DNA of 64,000 nt from assembly GCF_003144245.1 (NCBI RefSeq), contig NW_020289976.1, forward strand, positions 1,240,001 through 1,304,000, read 5' to 3'. The stretch is from Jaminaea rosea (Eukaryota > Basidiomycota > Exobasidiomycetes > Microstromatales). The position numbers were made by a program, and so were the translations under genes. Shown here one piece after another: positions 33,707-43,263 of the stretch. The stretch's first letter is position 1; each line of letters starts with the position of its first letter. Under the pieces are notes generated by a model. It saw only the letters and a program-made list of their open reading frames with translations. It did no database searches and was not told where the DNA came from.

Positions 33707-34677
33707 GGCGTGGAGCGAGGATGTGGAGTGACGAGATGGGGGCGGTACTGAATTGAAATCGAGAAGGAGTCACCCGTCGACGTGCGAATCCATCTCTGTC
33801 CTGTCGACGCCCGACCGAGGAGCGCCCAAATCTGCCGCGCCAGTCCGCCCGCGCGTGGCTAGCCACACAGGCCCGTCGTTTCAGAGCCGTGACGTCGGCG
33901 GGCTGAGGGGGCTGATGAGCAAGTCAGAGCCGCAAGAAGAGTGCTTGGAGTAGACGCCTATGTCAGAACATGGTTACAAGCAACGTTGACGCACTCGAGG
34001 CTGATGCGTGGCTGGAATTGACGCTCTAGGCATGCTGGACTGCTGAGACCCGCTGACAGAGCTCGTTGTCGCGAATTCTTCTTGTCAAGGCGAGCTTTCT
34101 GCTATCAGCTGTCGTCTTAGGCATTGAAAGCTCGGTGCAGCGACCCGCTAAAAGCAAGAGCTCCCCTGGTAACGAGCTCACCGCCATCGACCCATCCTCC
34201 GCCCGACGACGAGTTGTCGATGGATGGCCTCGGCCTCCGCTCTGCTTGGTTGCTCTCCTCGCCTCTGGGTGCTGCCGCGCCGCATCGCGCTTGAGTGCCT
34301 GCCAAACCCCGCTTCCCAACTGACTGCGACTCTCTGCCGCCGCTGCTTGTGTGCCCTACCCCGCTTCTCCTCTGCCCTGCCCTGTCCCACTGAGCGTCGA
34401 TCGTCTGCTGCTTTCAACTCCTCTCTTTCCTCTTGATCCTCACTTCTCGATACTATCCACTCACTCGACTTCTCTTCCTTGACCGTGCCCAAGCTTCCCC
34501 ATCGCAACCAAGCTGATATTCTGAGCGTTGTCTCTTCTGCACCACCGTCGCACTTATTTCTGCGGGCTCTTTAGGATACCATCTAGCTTCTACGCCACCG
34601 CCTTCGTCCCGTCGAGCCTTTCATCCAACTAGCCTCGAGACTCCCTCATCCACGCCACAACACCTAATTTGAGCAAA
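33707..34677. other. Intergenic, divergent promoters of PRS and the GPI-type protein
   Basis: No gene is supported in this 971-bp stretch. Its right part is a long pyrimidine-rich leader, listed separately. Confidence 0.5.
34320..34660 (+). promoter_or_regulatory. CT-rich leader tract upstream of the small surface-protein gene
   Basis: The plus strand is strongly enriched in C and T (runs such as CTCTCTTTCCTC). Pyrimidine-rich leaders before the start are common in strongly expressed fungal genes. Confidence 0.45.
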
Positions 34678-35227
34678 ATGAGGACATCAACATCACTCAT
34701 CGCAGCCGCGATCCTCGTCTTGGCCTCCCTCGCACAAGGTGAGCACCTCAGCCGCATGATAACTCAGTCCCGTCATCCCTCTCTAACCATCCGCATCCCC
34801 TTTCCATCTTGCAGCACAACTCCCCACCCCGACAGAAGGGGCCGGTTTCCTACCCCAACCCCCCTCTCAACCCTCAATCGCAGGCGGAGCAGGCCCCTTT
34901 GGCGTCTCCTCCCTCTCCCGTTCCTCCTCCTTCAATTTCGACCAGGCAGGCCAAGTAGCCCAGACCACAACCTACCAGCCTCCTGGCCCCTCCTACGCTG
35001 CGACGAATGTGGCGGACGGTAACTACAACACGAACACGGATACGACGACTATTGCCAATGGCCAGGACACGGCAAGGACTACCCTGCCTAGCCTGACCAG
35101 CAGCTCCACCGCGACGGCGAGCGCCGTCACCCCGAATGGGGCGAGGGGACAGTGGAGCGCCGCAGCAGTCGGGCCTGTCGTGGCGGCAGGTATTGCCGCT
35201 GTCATCGGCGCCGGGCTGGTCATGTGA
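34678..35227 (+). CDS. Small Ser/Thr-rich GPI-anchor-type surface protein
   Basis: Exons 34678-34738 and 34815-35227 encode 157 residues. Residues 1-21 form a signal peptide (SLIAAAILVLASLAQA) split by the intron after codon 20. The mature part is rich in Ser, Thr, Ala, Gly and Pro with no cysteine. The C-terminus is a hydrophobic stretch from about residue 137 (AAAVGPVVAAGIAAVIGAGL) preceded by small residues, the usual layout of a GPI-anchor signal. The many Ser/Thr residues suggest O-glycosylation. The product is probably a cell-wall or plasma-membrane protein. No homologous family is recognised. A CT-rich leader suggests strong expression. Confidence 0.8.
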
Positions 35228-35699
35228 GATGGTGGACTTTGATATGGACGTTTGATGTGCGTGGGCCTTGATACGGCCGAGAGGGAAAGGGATGCACGAG
35301 AAGGATGCTGCATGGCCATGGGCGTCATGACACGACATGACGCTCATTCGGTCTCGACCTTGGCTTGGACTTCCCTAACTTGATCTTCTCTCACGGTGGA
35401 CTTGCAACATTTCGACTCTCGTTCGCAGCTTCTCGGCGTCTACTTCGCCACCCTCTCGCCGACCGCCTCCCCTCTTCTTGGTGGCAATCTGGCTTGGTTT
35501 TTCTTTCGACTTCTACTTGTATGCCTAGCTTTCGTCGCTCTTCCTTCATTGTTGGACTCGTATCTTTGCTGCTCTGCTACTTGATATCATTACGACGGGA
35601 ATGCAATCGCACATTCACCTCGCTCCTCGCTCCTCGCCCCTGGCTCCTCACCTCTCGTACCGACCTCCTGTCTGCCTCACCCTCCTGCGTTCATGTCCC
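35228..35699. other. Convergent intergenic region, 3' flanks
   Basis: This 472-bp stretch between two convergent genes is pyrimidine-rich on the plus strand. It contains no supported gene. Confidence 0.5.
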
Positions 35700-36636
35700 T
35701 CACGCAACGGGCTCCCAACTGACACCACAGCCACACCCTGCTCCCTTGGCCTGCGGATTATCTTTGATCGCGAATTGGCTGCCGATGAGCTCCGTCACGT
35801 AGTCGATTGTGCTGCCCTTGAGCAGATTGAGGGAGATGGAGTCGATGGCTACCGGAATTGGGGTGACTTCTGCGTTAGGCGCCGAAGTGGGGAGAGTTGG
35901 TTGAAACAGGCTGTGCGAGGTACGAGGGATGCCCATTTGGTCAATCGAGGGAACTTCTCGAGGCTATCATGCTCGCCTGTTAAAGGGCGGCCCATACTCA
36001 CAAATCATCCCCCTCCTCCTCCTTCTTCCCCTCTTGGCCTCGTCTGCTCAACTCCATCTTGTACTGATAGCCATGACATCCTCCCGGCTCCACTCCAATC
36101 CTGAAGCATAGTTTGGCCCTCTTCTCCTCATCCTTCTCCTTTACAGCGATCTTGTGTAGCTGAGCAACGGCGCGATCTGTCAAGAGGACGCTTGGATCTG
36201 GCCCGGAGGAGAAGATGTCGGGATCTTCGGGCTCAGAGGGGGAGGTGAGAAGGGTTGGAGTGTTGGTGTGGGGTTGGGCTGCTGCGTGGATTGATGAGGT
36301 TGAGGAGAAGTGGCGTGGTTGCGCTGCGGTGAGGGCTAGACGTGGAGGTGCAAGATGCGCACGCTGCGATTGGCCGGGCGACGTGGTGATGCCGGAGACG
36401 AAGGTCCTGCCATGAACGCCATCTTGACTTCTTGATGGCACTTGCAGACCGAGAATTGCTCGTCTTGAAGAGCTCTCACCCGCTCTCGAGTACGATCGTG
36501 CAGCAACCTGACGTCGTGAGGTGGTGGCGAGACTGGGACGATGCGAGCGGGGAGGCATCCTCACACCAATGATGCCTGTTTCAGGAGCAGAGTTTGACGC
36601 TATCCTGAAAGCTGAGGAAGAGCGTGAGAGGGACAT
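35700..36636 (-). CDS. ISA2: Mitochondrial Fe-S cluster assembly protein Isa2
   Basis: Exons 36002-36636 and 35700-35910 encode 281 residues of the A-type (HesB/IscA) scaffold family. Isa2 works with Isa1 and Iba57 in making [4Fe-4S] clusters in mitochondria. The three conserved cysteines are present: C187 in GGCHGYQY, and C271 and C273 in the C-terminal GCGCGVSW. The core block VAIDSISLNLLKGSTIDYV is the family signature. The first 120 residues are rich in Ser, Arg and Ala with almost no acidic residues, as expected for a mitochondrial targeting sequence, though unusually long. The intron lies between the first cysteine and the VAIDS block. Confidence 0.95.
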
Positions 36637-37334
36637 CGTGTGCAGTGATGATATGGGAAAGAGAGGAGAAGAGGGAAGATGCGTTGGAGCCGGGTAGTGA
36701 GGCCACGACGGAACAGGCGGACGGACTTGGACGGCTCAGTCCGAGTGGAGCCTGAGGGTGAGTGCTTTCATTTCTCAGCGACCCCAGCATCCAGTCAAAA
36801 GAGATTTTGAGTGATATGGTTTCTCATTCAGAACGGAGCTGGGCACATTGCGTTCTACACCACGAGTCTGCTGCTCGAGTTTCACAGCATGGTAACGCGC
36901 TTCAGGGAGTACCCGGCGAGAGGCAGCGCTCTTGCCTACGGCCTGGCCATCGGCTGCCAGCAATCTCCTGCTTGGTGAGGGCCCTTGATCGCCAATCACG
37001 ATGGGCGACGAGATCGCAGCTTTGGTCCCTCATCATCAAGCTGGCTGAACAAGCGTTCAGGCGTCCTTGCGTAGGGTGAACGCCCGCGTGCGCCACGTCG
37101 GAAGAGCGGTTGCTTGGATGAGTTGCTGGACGTAGGTAAGACGGATTGATGTTGTCGAGTGTACTTTGTGCCCGAACATATGCAGAACATGCTTCCTACC
37201 ATCGCTTTACGAAGCTGAGGTTCTATGGGTATCTTGTTTAGGATCTTGCCAGCTCGTGAGTCTATCGCGAGCCGCTGGGCGGCATTGGCCAAAAGAGGCG
37301 GCGCCTGAAGTGGCGTCCAGCCCTTCGATCCGAC
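36637..37334. other. Intergenic, ISA2 promoter side
   Basis: Nothing beyond short unsupported open frames is seen in this 698-bp stretch. Confidence 0.45.
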
Positions 37335-37944
37335 TTATTGTTGACTGGCCCCCTCGATCTTCATCTCGCCCTCACCGCTTCTCTGCATCTCCTCCCTCAA
37401 AGCATTAGCCAACCTTGCAACAGGCGCCCCAACAGCGTCGCCCTCCGCACCAGCCCCTGTACCAGCGGTAGCCCCATCAGCCTGCTGAGCGAGTCGCTCT
37501 GATCGCTGTGCGAGGAAGGCGGTGATGTTCCCCTGAGCCTCGGAGAGGGTGAGAGTCCGGCCAGGATGGAGGAAGGTCATTCGGAGAGGGGGATCGAGGG
37601 GAGGGTCCATTTTGCGGCTGGCGACGAAGGGAGGAGAAGAGGTGGGGCAGAAGGGATTGTTGCGTGAGCTTTCAACGTGGGGATGAGCTTCTTTGGCGAG
37701 GGTTGAGAGGGGCGTGGAGGATTTGAGGTTTGAAGATGAGGAGCAGTTGGAAGGGAAGAAGGACCAGTACCGGCGCGACAGTCCAAAGCCCAAATTTCTC
37801 CCAGTCCGCGACTTCTCGCTCGCAGCTTCGGCCACGCTTCTCCGTGCCTGCGCCACGACCGAAGGCCTCGAGAGCCGTGCGACCGTCTACTCACCGTTTT
37901 CTTGACCTGCTCATCGTCGTCGCTCTTGAAATAGAGCCCACTGG
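37335..37944 (-). CDS. Small protein of unknown function, 5' end unresolved
   Basis: A 3' exon (37335-37847) encodes about 170 residues in one open frame but has no ATG at its beginning. A 47-nt intron with a GTGAGT donor and CAG acceptor (37848-37894) joins it in frame to a short exon, 37895-37944, reading GLYFKSDDDEQVKKT. That exon is itself preceded by a CTTGAC branch-like site and a TTCCAG acceptor. The starting exon further right is not resolved; an ATG at 38041 is the nearest candidate, but its donor is poor. The protein has a basic, Arg/Ser-rich N-terminal part, a block reading MTFLHPGRTLTLSEAQGNI, and an Ala/Gly-rich end with helix-like charged residues (ANALREEMQRSGEGEM). It is not recognised. 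A small nuclear or mitochondrial protein is possible. Confidence 0.45.
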
Positions 37945-38212
37945 CTGGAAGACGCCGTCAAGCTGAGGTGTCGCTGCCTGGCTCGAGGTTGCGGAACGCT
38001 CCGTGCGGACCAACGCCCACCGATCGATCGACGGAACTCATGGTCCACCAGGAACGGCGTCACGGTTGCTCTCAGCTGGTCATGGTCATGAATGTGATCG
38101 ATTGTGTGCTAGATGGTACAGGGTGCAGATGCGGATCTGCCAATGCTGAGCGGTCTCACACTCATTCCGTTGCGGATGCGAGCCCCAGACTCGGCCTCGC
38201 TGCCTCGTCACT

Positions 38213-39188
38213 CTACTCATCCTCCTCCGCCTCTGCCTCGCCATCGTCATCCTTTGCCTTCTTCCTCTTCTTGCTGGTTGCTGACGATGCTTTTGATGAC
38301 GAGTCCTCGATGGCGTATCCTAATCTCAATCGCTCTTCGAGTCGTCGGATCTCTGTCATGCGTGCGTGCGGTCAAGAGTGCCGTGGTCAGCAGTTGCTCC
38401 TCCCAGTCCCTACCAGACTCGCTCGATGCTACTCACCTTCCAGACTCTCGCTCTTGTCAATCGCTGCCTCGAGCTTCTTTCTCTCTGCCGCCGTCATCAA
38501 CCTGCCCGCGGCCCCTTTTGCCGGTCCTCCTCTCGCGCTCGTATCCACGCCCATGGATATCGGCTCCCCCTCTGCTCCCTTTGGCGCCGACAATTGTACG
38601 CAGAGAGCTGATGGTCTGCCGTCTGATGTCTCCATGAGTGACTTTGCCAGCTCGCGTTCCTGCAGAGTGAAGACATGAAATGGCCATGTCAGTCTACGAG
38701 CCCTCATTGGCATCCTCGCCGCGGGCACGCACCTTATCCTTGACTCTTCTGTAATCCAACACCCTGACCGTCTTGCACCTGCTCACGATCCACTCTCTAT
38801 AGTACTTCTCCCTCGCCACCGGGTTGCCGATTAAAGTCAGATACTGCAGCATAGGGAACTTGCCCAACCCCTTGAGCTGCGCAAATGACGCAATCTGGTT
38901 GTTGGTCAACACCAAGCTCGTCAGGCGCGGCAAGCTCCATGCTAGCCTAGCATCTATGCGGGAGATGAGGTTGTTGCTGAGGAGGAGGTGAGCAAGTCGG
39001 TCGAGATGCGGAAAGTTGGCTAGCGTGAGGACATCGTTGTCCGTCAAGTCGAGGGTATCGATTTGGTCGCGGGTCACGCCCAGATTCTCGATCGTAGGGA
39101 TCTTCCTGCCTCGTAGAGATAGTTCGCGATCGCCCAGAGGATTGAGGTAGGTGGGTGTTGAGGCGATGAGCTCGGGGGTGAGCTTCAT
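38213..39188 (-). CDS. LEA1: U2 snRNP protein A' (Lea1)
   Basis: Three exons (38733-39188, 38437-38659, 38213-38352) encode 272 residues; human U2A' is 255. The protein binds U2B'' and U2 snRNA and helps branch-site recognition in the nucleus. The N-terminal 150 residues are a leucine-rich repeat domain starting MKLTPELIASTPTYLNPL with repeats LDLTDNDVLTLANFPHLDRL, LLLSNNLISRID and LVLTNNQI, then the cap IGNPVAREKYYREWIV and VLDYRRVKDK. Exon 2 continues ERELAKSL and ends with MTAAERKKLEAAID. Exon 3 encodes EIRRLEERLRLGY and a Lys-rich then acidic tail. Both introns are small, with GTGCGT and GTGAGT donors. I use the ATG at 39188 because it begins the conserved family N-terminus. Confidence 0.96.
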
Positions 39189-40034
39189 TGCGCTGCGCTG
39201 TGGTGAGACAAGATGTCTCTTTGCGAAGTGGAAATTGGGAGGTGGTGTGAGCGAGAAGATGTCGAGTGGTCGAGGAGCGGAAGGGGCAAGCAATCGGTGG
39301 CTGCAGCCGCCAATCATCTCGAGACGAGGCGAGCGAGTCGGGCGGCGGACAGAGAGGCGCACCAAGGCGGCGCACCAAGGCGGGAGGCAGAGACTGGCTG
39401 ACGCCGGCAAGCGCTCGCGTTGCTTGCTTGCTTGATGACTTCGCTCAACGCACACCGCTCAACGCTTCGCAGCGCAAGACAAGAATGGCAGCCACGCACG
39501 AGAATCTGGCATCGAAATGGACCATACCCGTGGGGCTGAGGCTGCTCGCGCCTGGATGATGACGTATCTGGCTAGCAGCGCCCTATGGCTTCCTGAGGTT
39601 TGAAACAACCGCGACACACCGCGACACAAACCGCTCAAGCTCGCGAGCGTTGAGCGTAGCAAGCCTGCTAGCTGCTGCCTCTCTCGCGAACAACAGCCAG
39701 CGTTGGCTGTCTTGCTCACTTGCTCGGCTGCTGAGCTCAGCGATCATCTACTCAGCGAGCGTTAAAGGCGACGTCAACACGGCCTCCCCCCACTCGCTCG
39801 CTCCTTCCCTCCTCACCACCTTCTCATCGCATCGCATCTTCGTACTATCGTAGACTACCATCGCATCCGCTGCCTCTGCTTTGCTGCTTGACGTACGCAA
39901 AGGAAGCATTTCCGCCCCTCGTCTACTCTACACGCACGCTACGCACCTCACCTCACCTCTCCCGCACATCGCACGGCTCCACCGTTGCTCGTACTCCTTC
40001 CTCACTACTCTCAGCACCCACTCCCTCACTCACT
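39189..40034. other. Divergent promoter region of LEA1 and the repeat-rich membrane protein
   Basis: No gene is supported in this 846-bp stretch. Its right half (39780-40034) is CT-rich on the plus strand, consistent with the leader of the gene starting at 40035. Confidence 0.5.
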
Positions 40035-42893
40035 ATGGCTCCTACCAGTCCCAAGCACGTCGTCGCTTCGCGCCAGTCTGTCGGCGACAATTGGCCGTCG
40101 TGGATCATCAAGGGCCCTATTTACGACAAGCCGGGCAGTGACCCCATCTCTCAGCAGATCCAGGCAGACCAGGAGGCTCAAGCTCAGCAGAATCAACAGA
40201 GCCAGCAGGGCGAGACGGCTCCTCCCACGGCTCAGCACCAGCAGGTTCGCTGTCGCGCAAAGGGCAACAAGGTGAAGCCTTCAGCCGACGAGACCAAGGC
40301 CAGCATGGCAGGCCACAATGCCGCACCCAGCCACGCAACCGGTAAGAGCCATGTTGCCGTCGTCAAGGAGGACCATTATCAAGCCGTCGCTATGGAGCAG
40401 GAACCCGGTCAAGCTCAAGGCCAGGACCAGTCGCAGACTCCCCCTGCGCCTGAGCGCTCGCGTCCCTTCGGTCTCGATGACCTCGACATCCCCTCGAACG
40501 TGCCTGTCGGTCCCATCTACAACGAGGCGGGTGACGACGTCACGGGGCAAGCACCGAGCCTACAATCCATCAAGGACACGATTCTCAACTGGCTGCACAA
40601 CCAGCGCCGCTCCACGGGTCAGCACCATGAGCAGCAACACCACTTCGTCGACGCCTCAATGGCTAAGGCCAAGGCTTCGCTCCGATCTGATTCTCACCAT
40701 GGTCAGCATCTTCACCGTCGCAACGCACCCCCGGCCGACCTACAGCTTGACCACCCTGGTCAGCGAAGGCCGCCAATGAGCTTGGACTACCCTGCAACGT
40801 CGCCCAAGGAGCTGCCCCACGAGGACCTGCGTCAACCTCAACCTCACTCTAGGGCTGAGCATCCCGCTGAGGACCAATCCGAGGGGCATCCTGAGGAGCA
40901 CCCGGATGAACACCACCCCTCGTCCGACAAAGACCAGTCTGCCGTCAACACGGACTCCCCTTCTGAGTCGCCCAAGGAGGAGCCTCACGCGGACCTTCGT
41001 CATCCTGAAGCTCATTCAGAGTTGGATGCAGACGCTCACAAGCAGCCCCATCCTCCTCACCCTGATGACGACCATCACAGAGACCATCGCTCAGATGACG
41101 AGTCGTTCGCCTCAAGCGACTACCAGGAGCGTTCTCGCGACCTCTCTGACCTCCTGGACGACGTCAATGACGAGATTCGCCATCTTGGCCACGACATCAA
41201 GCCGCGCGCCGACTCAGGGAGCCAAACCCAAGCCGACTTCATCAAGAGTCTTGAGAAGATTCAACATCAGCTCGACGACCTCGAGCAAAAGCTCCATAAG
41301 CAGCAGCACAAAGGTAAGGACAGCAAGGATAAGAGCCCGCTCGGCACATTCGATGATGACGAGGATGAGGACCGAGACGATCGCCAAGATGAGGAAGAGG
41401 AAGGCCACCACCACCATCATCATCGTGACCGTGACATCGAGAATCTGCGCAAGCGATTGCCTCACGCCTTCCTCACCAAAGTCAAGCGTCAACAGACGAT
41501 CCAGATTCCGCCCATCCCGCCCATCCCGTCTATGCCGCCCATTCCAAGCATCCCGCCCATCCCTGGCTCATCGCCTGTCTCGTCACCGGGGGCGTCACCA
41601 GCTCAGCAGACTCAGGATGGTGGCAACCAGCGTGGACGCAACCAGCAGCATGCAGGACAAGGGCAGCATCCTGACGCCAAGCGAGTGGCAGCCATTCCCG
41701 CTGAGGACATCCACGAGTCGTCGCCTGAGTCAGTCAAGACCAACAATGCGCGCGATGAGAGTATCGAGGCGCCCACTGCGCCAGCAGTACCACCTGTCCC
41801 TCCCTACTCGAAGCCCGCCGTACCTGCCGTGCCTGCTATCCCTAGTCAACAGCAGCAGACTCGCCGCGAGGTTCTCGACAAGAGGCAGCAAGCTCCCGCC
41901 GCGCCGACCGTTCCTACCGCTCCTCAGGCTCCCGCCCTGCCTAACGCATCCGCCGCCCCGGCTGCCCCGGCTGCTCCAACCTCGCCCGAAAGGCCCTCGA
42001 ACGGTAGCCTCGCTCGCCGTGAGATTTCACCCTCGTCACCCTCCTCAGCAGGCAAGAAGCGTCTCTACGGCATCCACCGCAAACAGAAGGCTGAGGCTGA
42101 GGCTAAGATCAGGTGCTCGCATGGTGCGGCTGCTCAGAGCCATCACGGCAAGCGCCTCTTCGGTGAACATCACCGTGAGGAGGCAGAGGCCAAGTCAAAG
42201 TGTCCGCCATCAGGCGAGGAGAAGGACGACGATAAGGACGACGATGAGGACGCCGACGATGACCGTGATGGAGAGGATCGTCATCACCACCACGCCCGCG
42301 ACAGCAAGGCAGCCATGTCTCCTGACATTGAGCGCCTGCATCAAGCGTACCGCGCACCTCCTCTCGTACGTCGTCAAGACCACACGCACCTCGTCGAAGA
42401 TGCCACTATCTCTACCTCTGCCTCACTCTCGGCAACGGCTTCAGCAGCGGCAGCGAGCAATTACAACGCCACCCTCGGTACGAACCTCTCTTGCCTCGAG
42501 TCCCTCGGCCTCATGGTGGTCATCTTCGCCGTGCTGATGAGCATCGTCACCTGGCTGGGGGCGAAGCGCGCTTACCACGCCCGCAGGAGGATGCAGCGTC
42601 GCCACCAAGCTACGGTCGTCGAGCATGCCAAGGTCTTTTCAAACGGGATTGACATCGACGTTCATTCGCACGGGCCCAGCGGGGATGACACGCTGGTGAA
42701 CAGCTCGCCTGTCGATCGTGCTGATCAAATTGGCAAGGGCAAGAAGGAACTCGATCAGCACGCTGCTCAACACCTGGATCGCAGCGATGCGGACTCGCGC
42801 GCACCTGAGGATGGGGAAAGGCAGAGCCTCCTGCTCTCGCGTAGGGATGAGGAGGGCATCTTTGTGCTCGAGCCGACCCAGCCTCGCCACTGA
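40035..42893 (+). CDS. Repeat-rich His/Asp/Pro protein with one membrane segment
   Basis: A single exon encodes 952 residues; no named family is recognised. The sequence is built from repeated modules. GPIYDKPGSD and GPIYNEAGDD occur near the N-terminus. SPKELPHEDLRQPQPHS and SPKEEPHADLRHPEAHS recur about 56 residues apart. KKRLYGIHRKQKAEAEAK and GKRLFGEHHREEAEAK lie near residue 690. There are His runs (HHHHHH near 41409-41424 and HHHH near 42283), Asp-rich stretches, and a Pro/Ile series (IPPIPPIP) followed by Pro/Ala repeats. Many dibasic sites (KR, RR) punctuate it. A single hydrophobic helix (LMVVIFAVLMSIVTWLGA, about residues 825-842) is followed by a strongly basic RAYHARRRMQRRH stretch, placing the 110-residue C-terminal tail in the cytosol if inserted. 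No N-terminal signal peptide is visible; an upstream exon is possible. It may be a plasma-membrane or metal-binding protein. Confidence 0.78.
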   Translation: MAPTSPKHVVASRQSVGDNWPSWIIKGPIYDKPGSDPISQQIQADQEAQAQQNQQSQQGETAPPTAQHQQVRCRAKGNKVKPSADETKASMAGHNAAPSHATGKSHVAVVKEDHYQAVAMEQEPGQAQGQDQSQTPPAPERSRPFGLDDLDIPSNVPVGPIYNEAGDDVTGQAPSLQSIKDTILNWLHNQRRSTGQHHEQQHHFVDASMAKAKASLRSDSHHGQHLHRRNAPPADLQLDHPGQRRPPMSLDYPATSPKELPHEDLRQPQPHSRAEHPAEDQSEGHPEEHPDEHHPSSDKDQSAVNTDSPSESPKEEPHADLRHPEAHSELDADAHKQPHPPHPDDDHHRDHRSDDESFASSDYQERSRDLSDLLDDVNDEIRHLGHDIKPRADSGSQTQADFIKSLEKIQHQLDDLEQKLHKQQHKGKDSKDKSPLGTFDDDEDEDRDDRQDEEEEGHHHHHHRDRDIENLRKRLPHAFLTKVKRQQTIQIPPIPPIPSMPPIPSIPPIPGSSPVSSPGASPAQQTQDGGNQRGRNQQHAGQGQHPDAKRVAAIPAEDIHESSPESVKTNNARDESIEAPTAPAVPPVPPYSKPAVPAVPAIPSQQQQTRREVLDKRQQAPAAPTVPTAPQAPALPNASAAPAAPAAPTSPERPSNGSLARREISPSSPSSAGKKRLYGIHRKQKAEAEAKIRCSHGAAAQSHHGKRLFGEHHREEAEAKSKCPPSGEEKDDDKDDDEDADDDRDGEDRHHHHARDSKAAMSPDIERLHQAYRAPPLVRRQDHTHLVEDATISTSASLSATASAAAASNYNATLGTNLSCLESLGLMVVIFAVLMSIVTWLGAKRAYHARRRMQRRHQATVVEHAKVFSNGIDIDVHSHGPSGDDTLVNSSPVDRADQIGKGKKELDQHAAQHLDRSDADSRAPEDGERQSLLLSRRDEEGIFVLEPTQPRH

Positions 42894-43263
42894 TCCCTTC
42901 GTCTTCTCGTTGCTCGGACTTGGCTTGTTCTCATCTATCTCGTCTTGGGTCTCTGATCTCGTACGCGCCTGTACTCTGCTTCTCTCTCTACGCGTTCACG
43001 GACTCGCTTTTGTCTAGACTTGTTTTCGTACTCTCTAGCTCCAAATACATCCATATTCCCTGCCCTTGACATCATCGTGATCGCCGCTTTTTTCCCGTGG
43101 TCTGGCTGTGCGTCAGGTGGGCAGCGCAAAGCCGTGCCTGCTAGGTGCTGGATCGTAGGCGCGCTTCTCCCAGTGTCACACTGCGAAGTCGTCATCTCGT
43201 GAAGCTTATCGTATTCCATTGAACACTCCCCTACGCCTTCCCACTCACAAGCTCTTCCCCAGC
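42894..43263. other. Convergent intergenic region
   Basis: This 370-bp stretch contains the 3' flanks of the membrane protein gene and ARPC1. No gene is seen. Confidence 0.5.
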
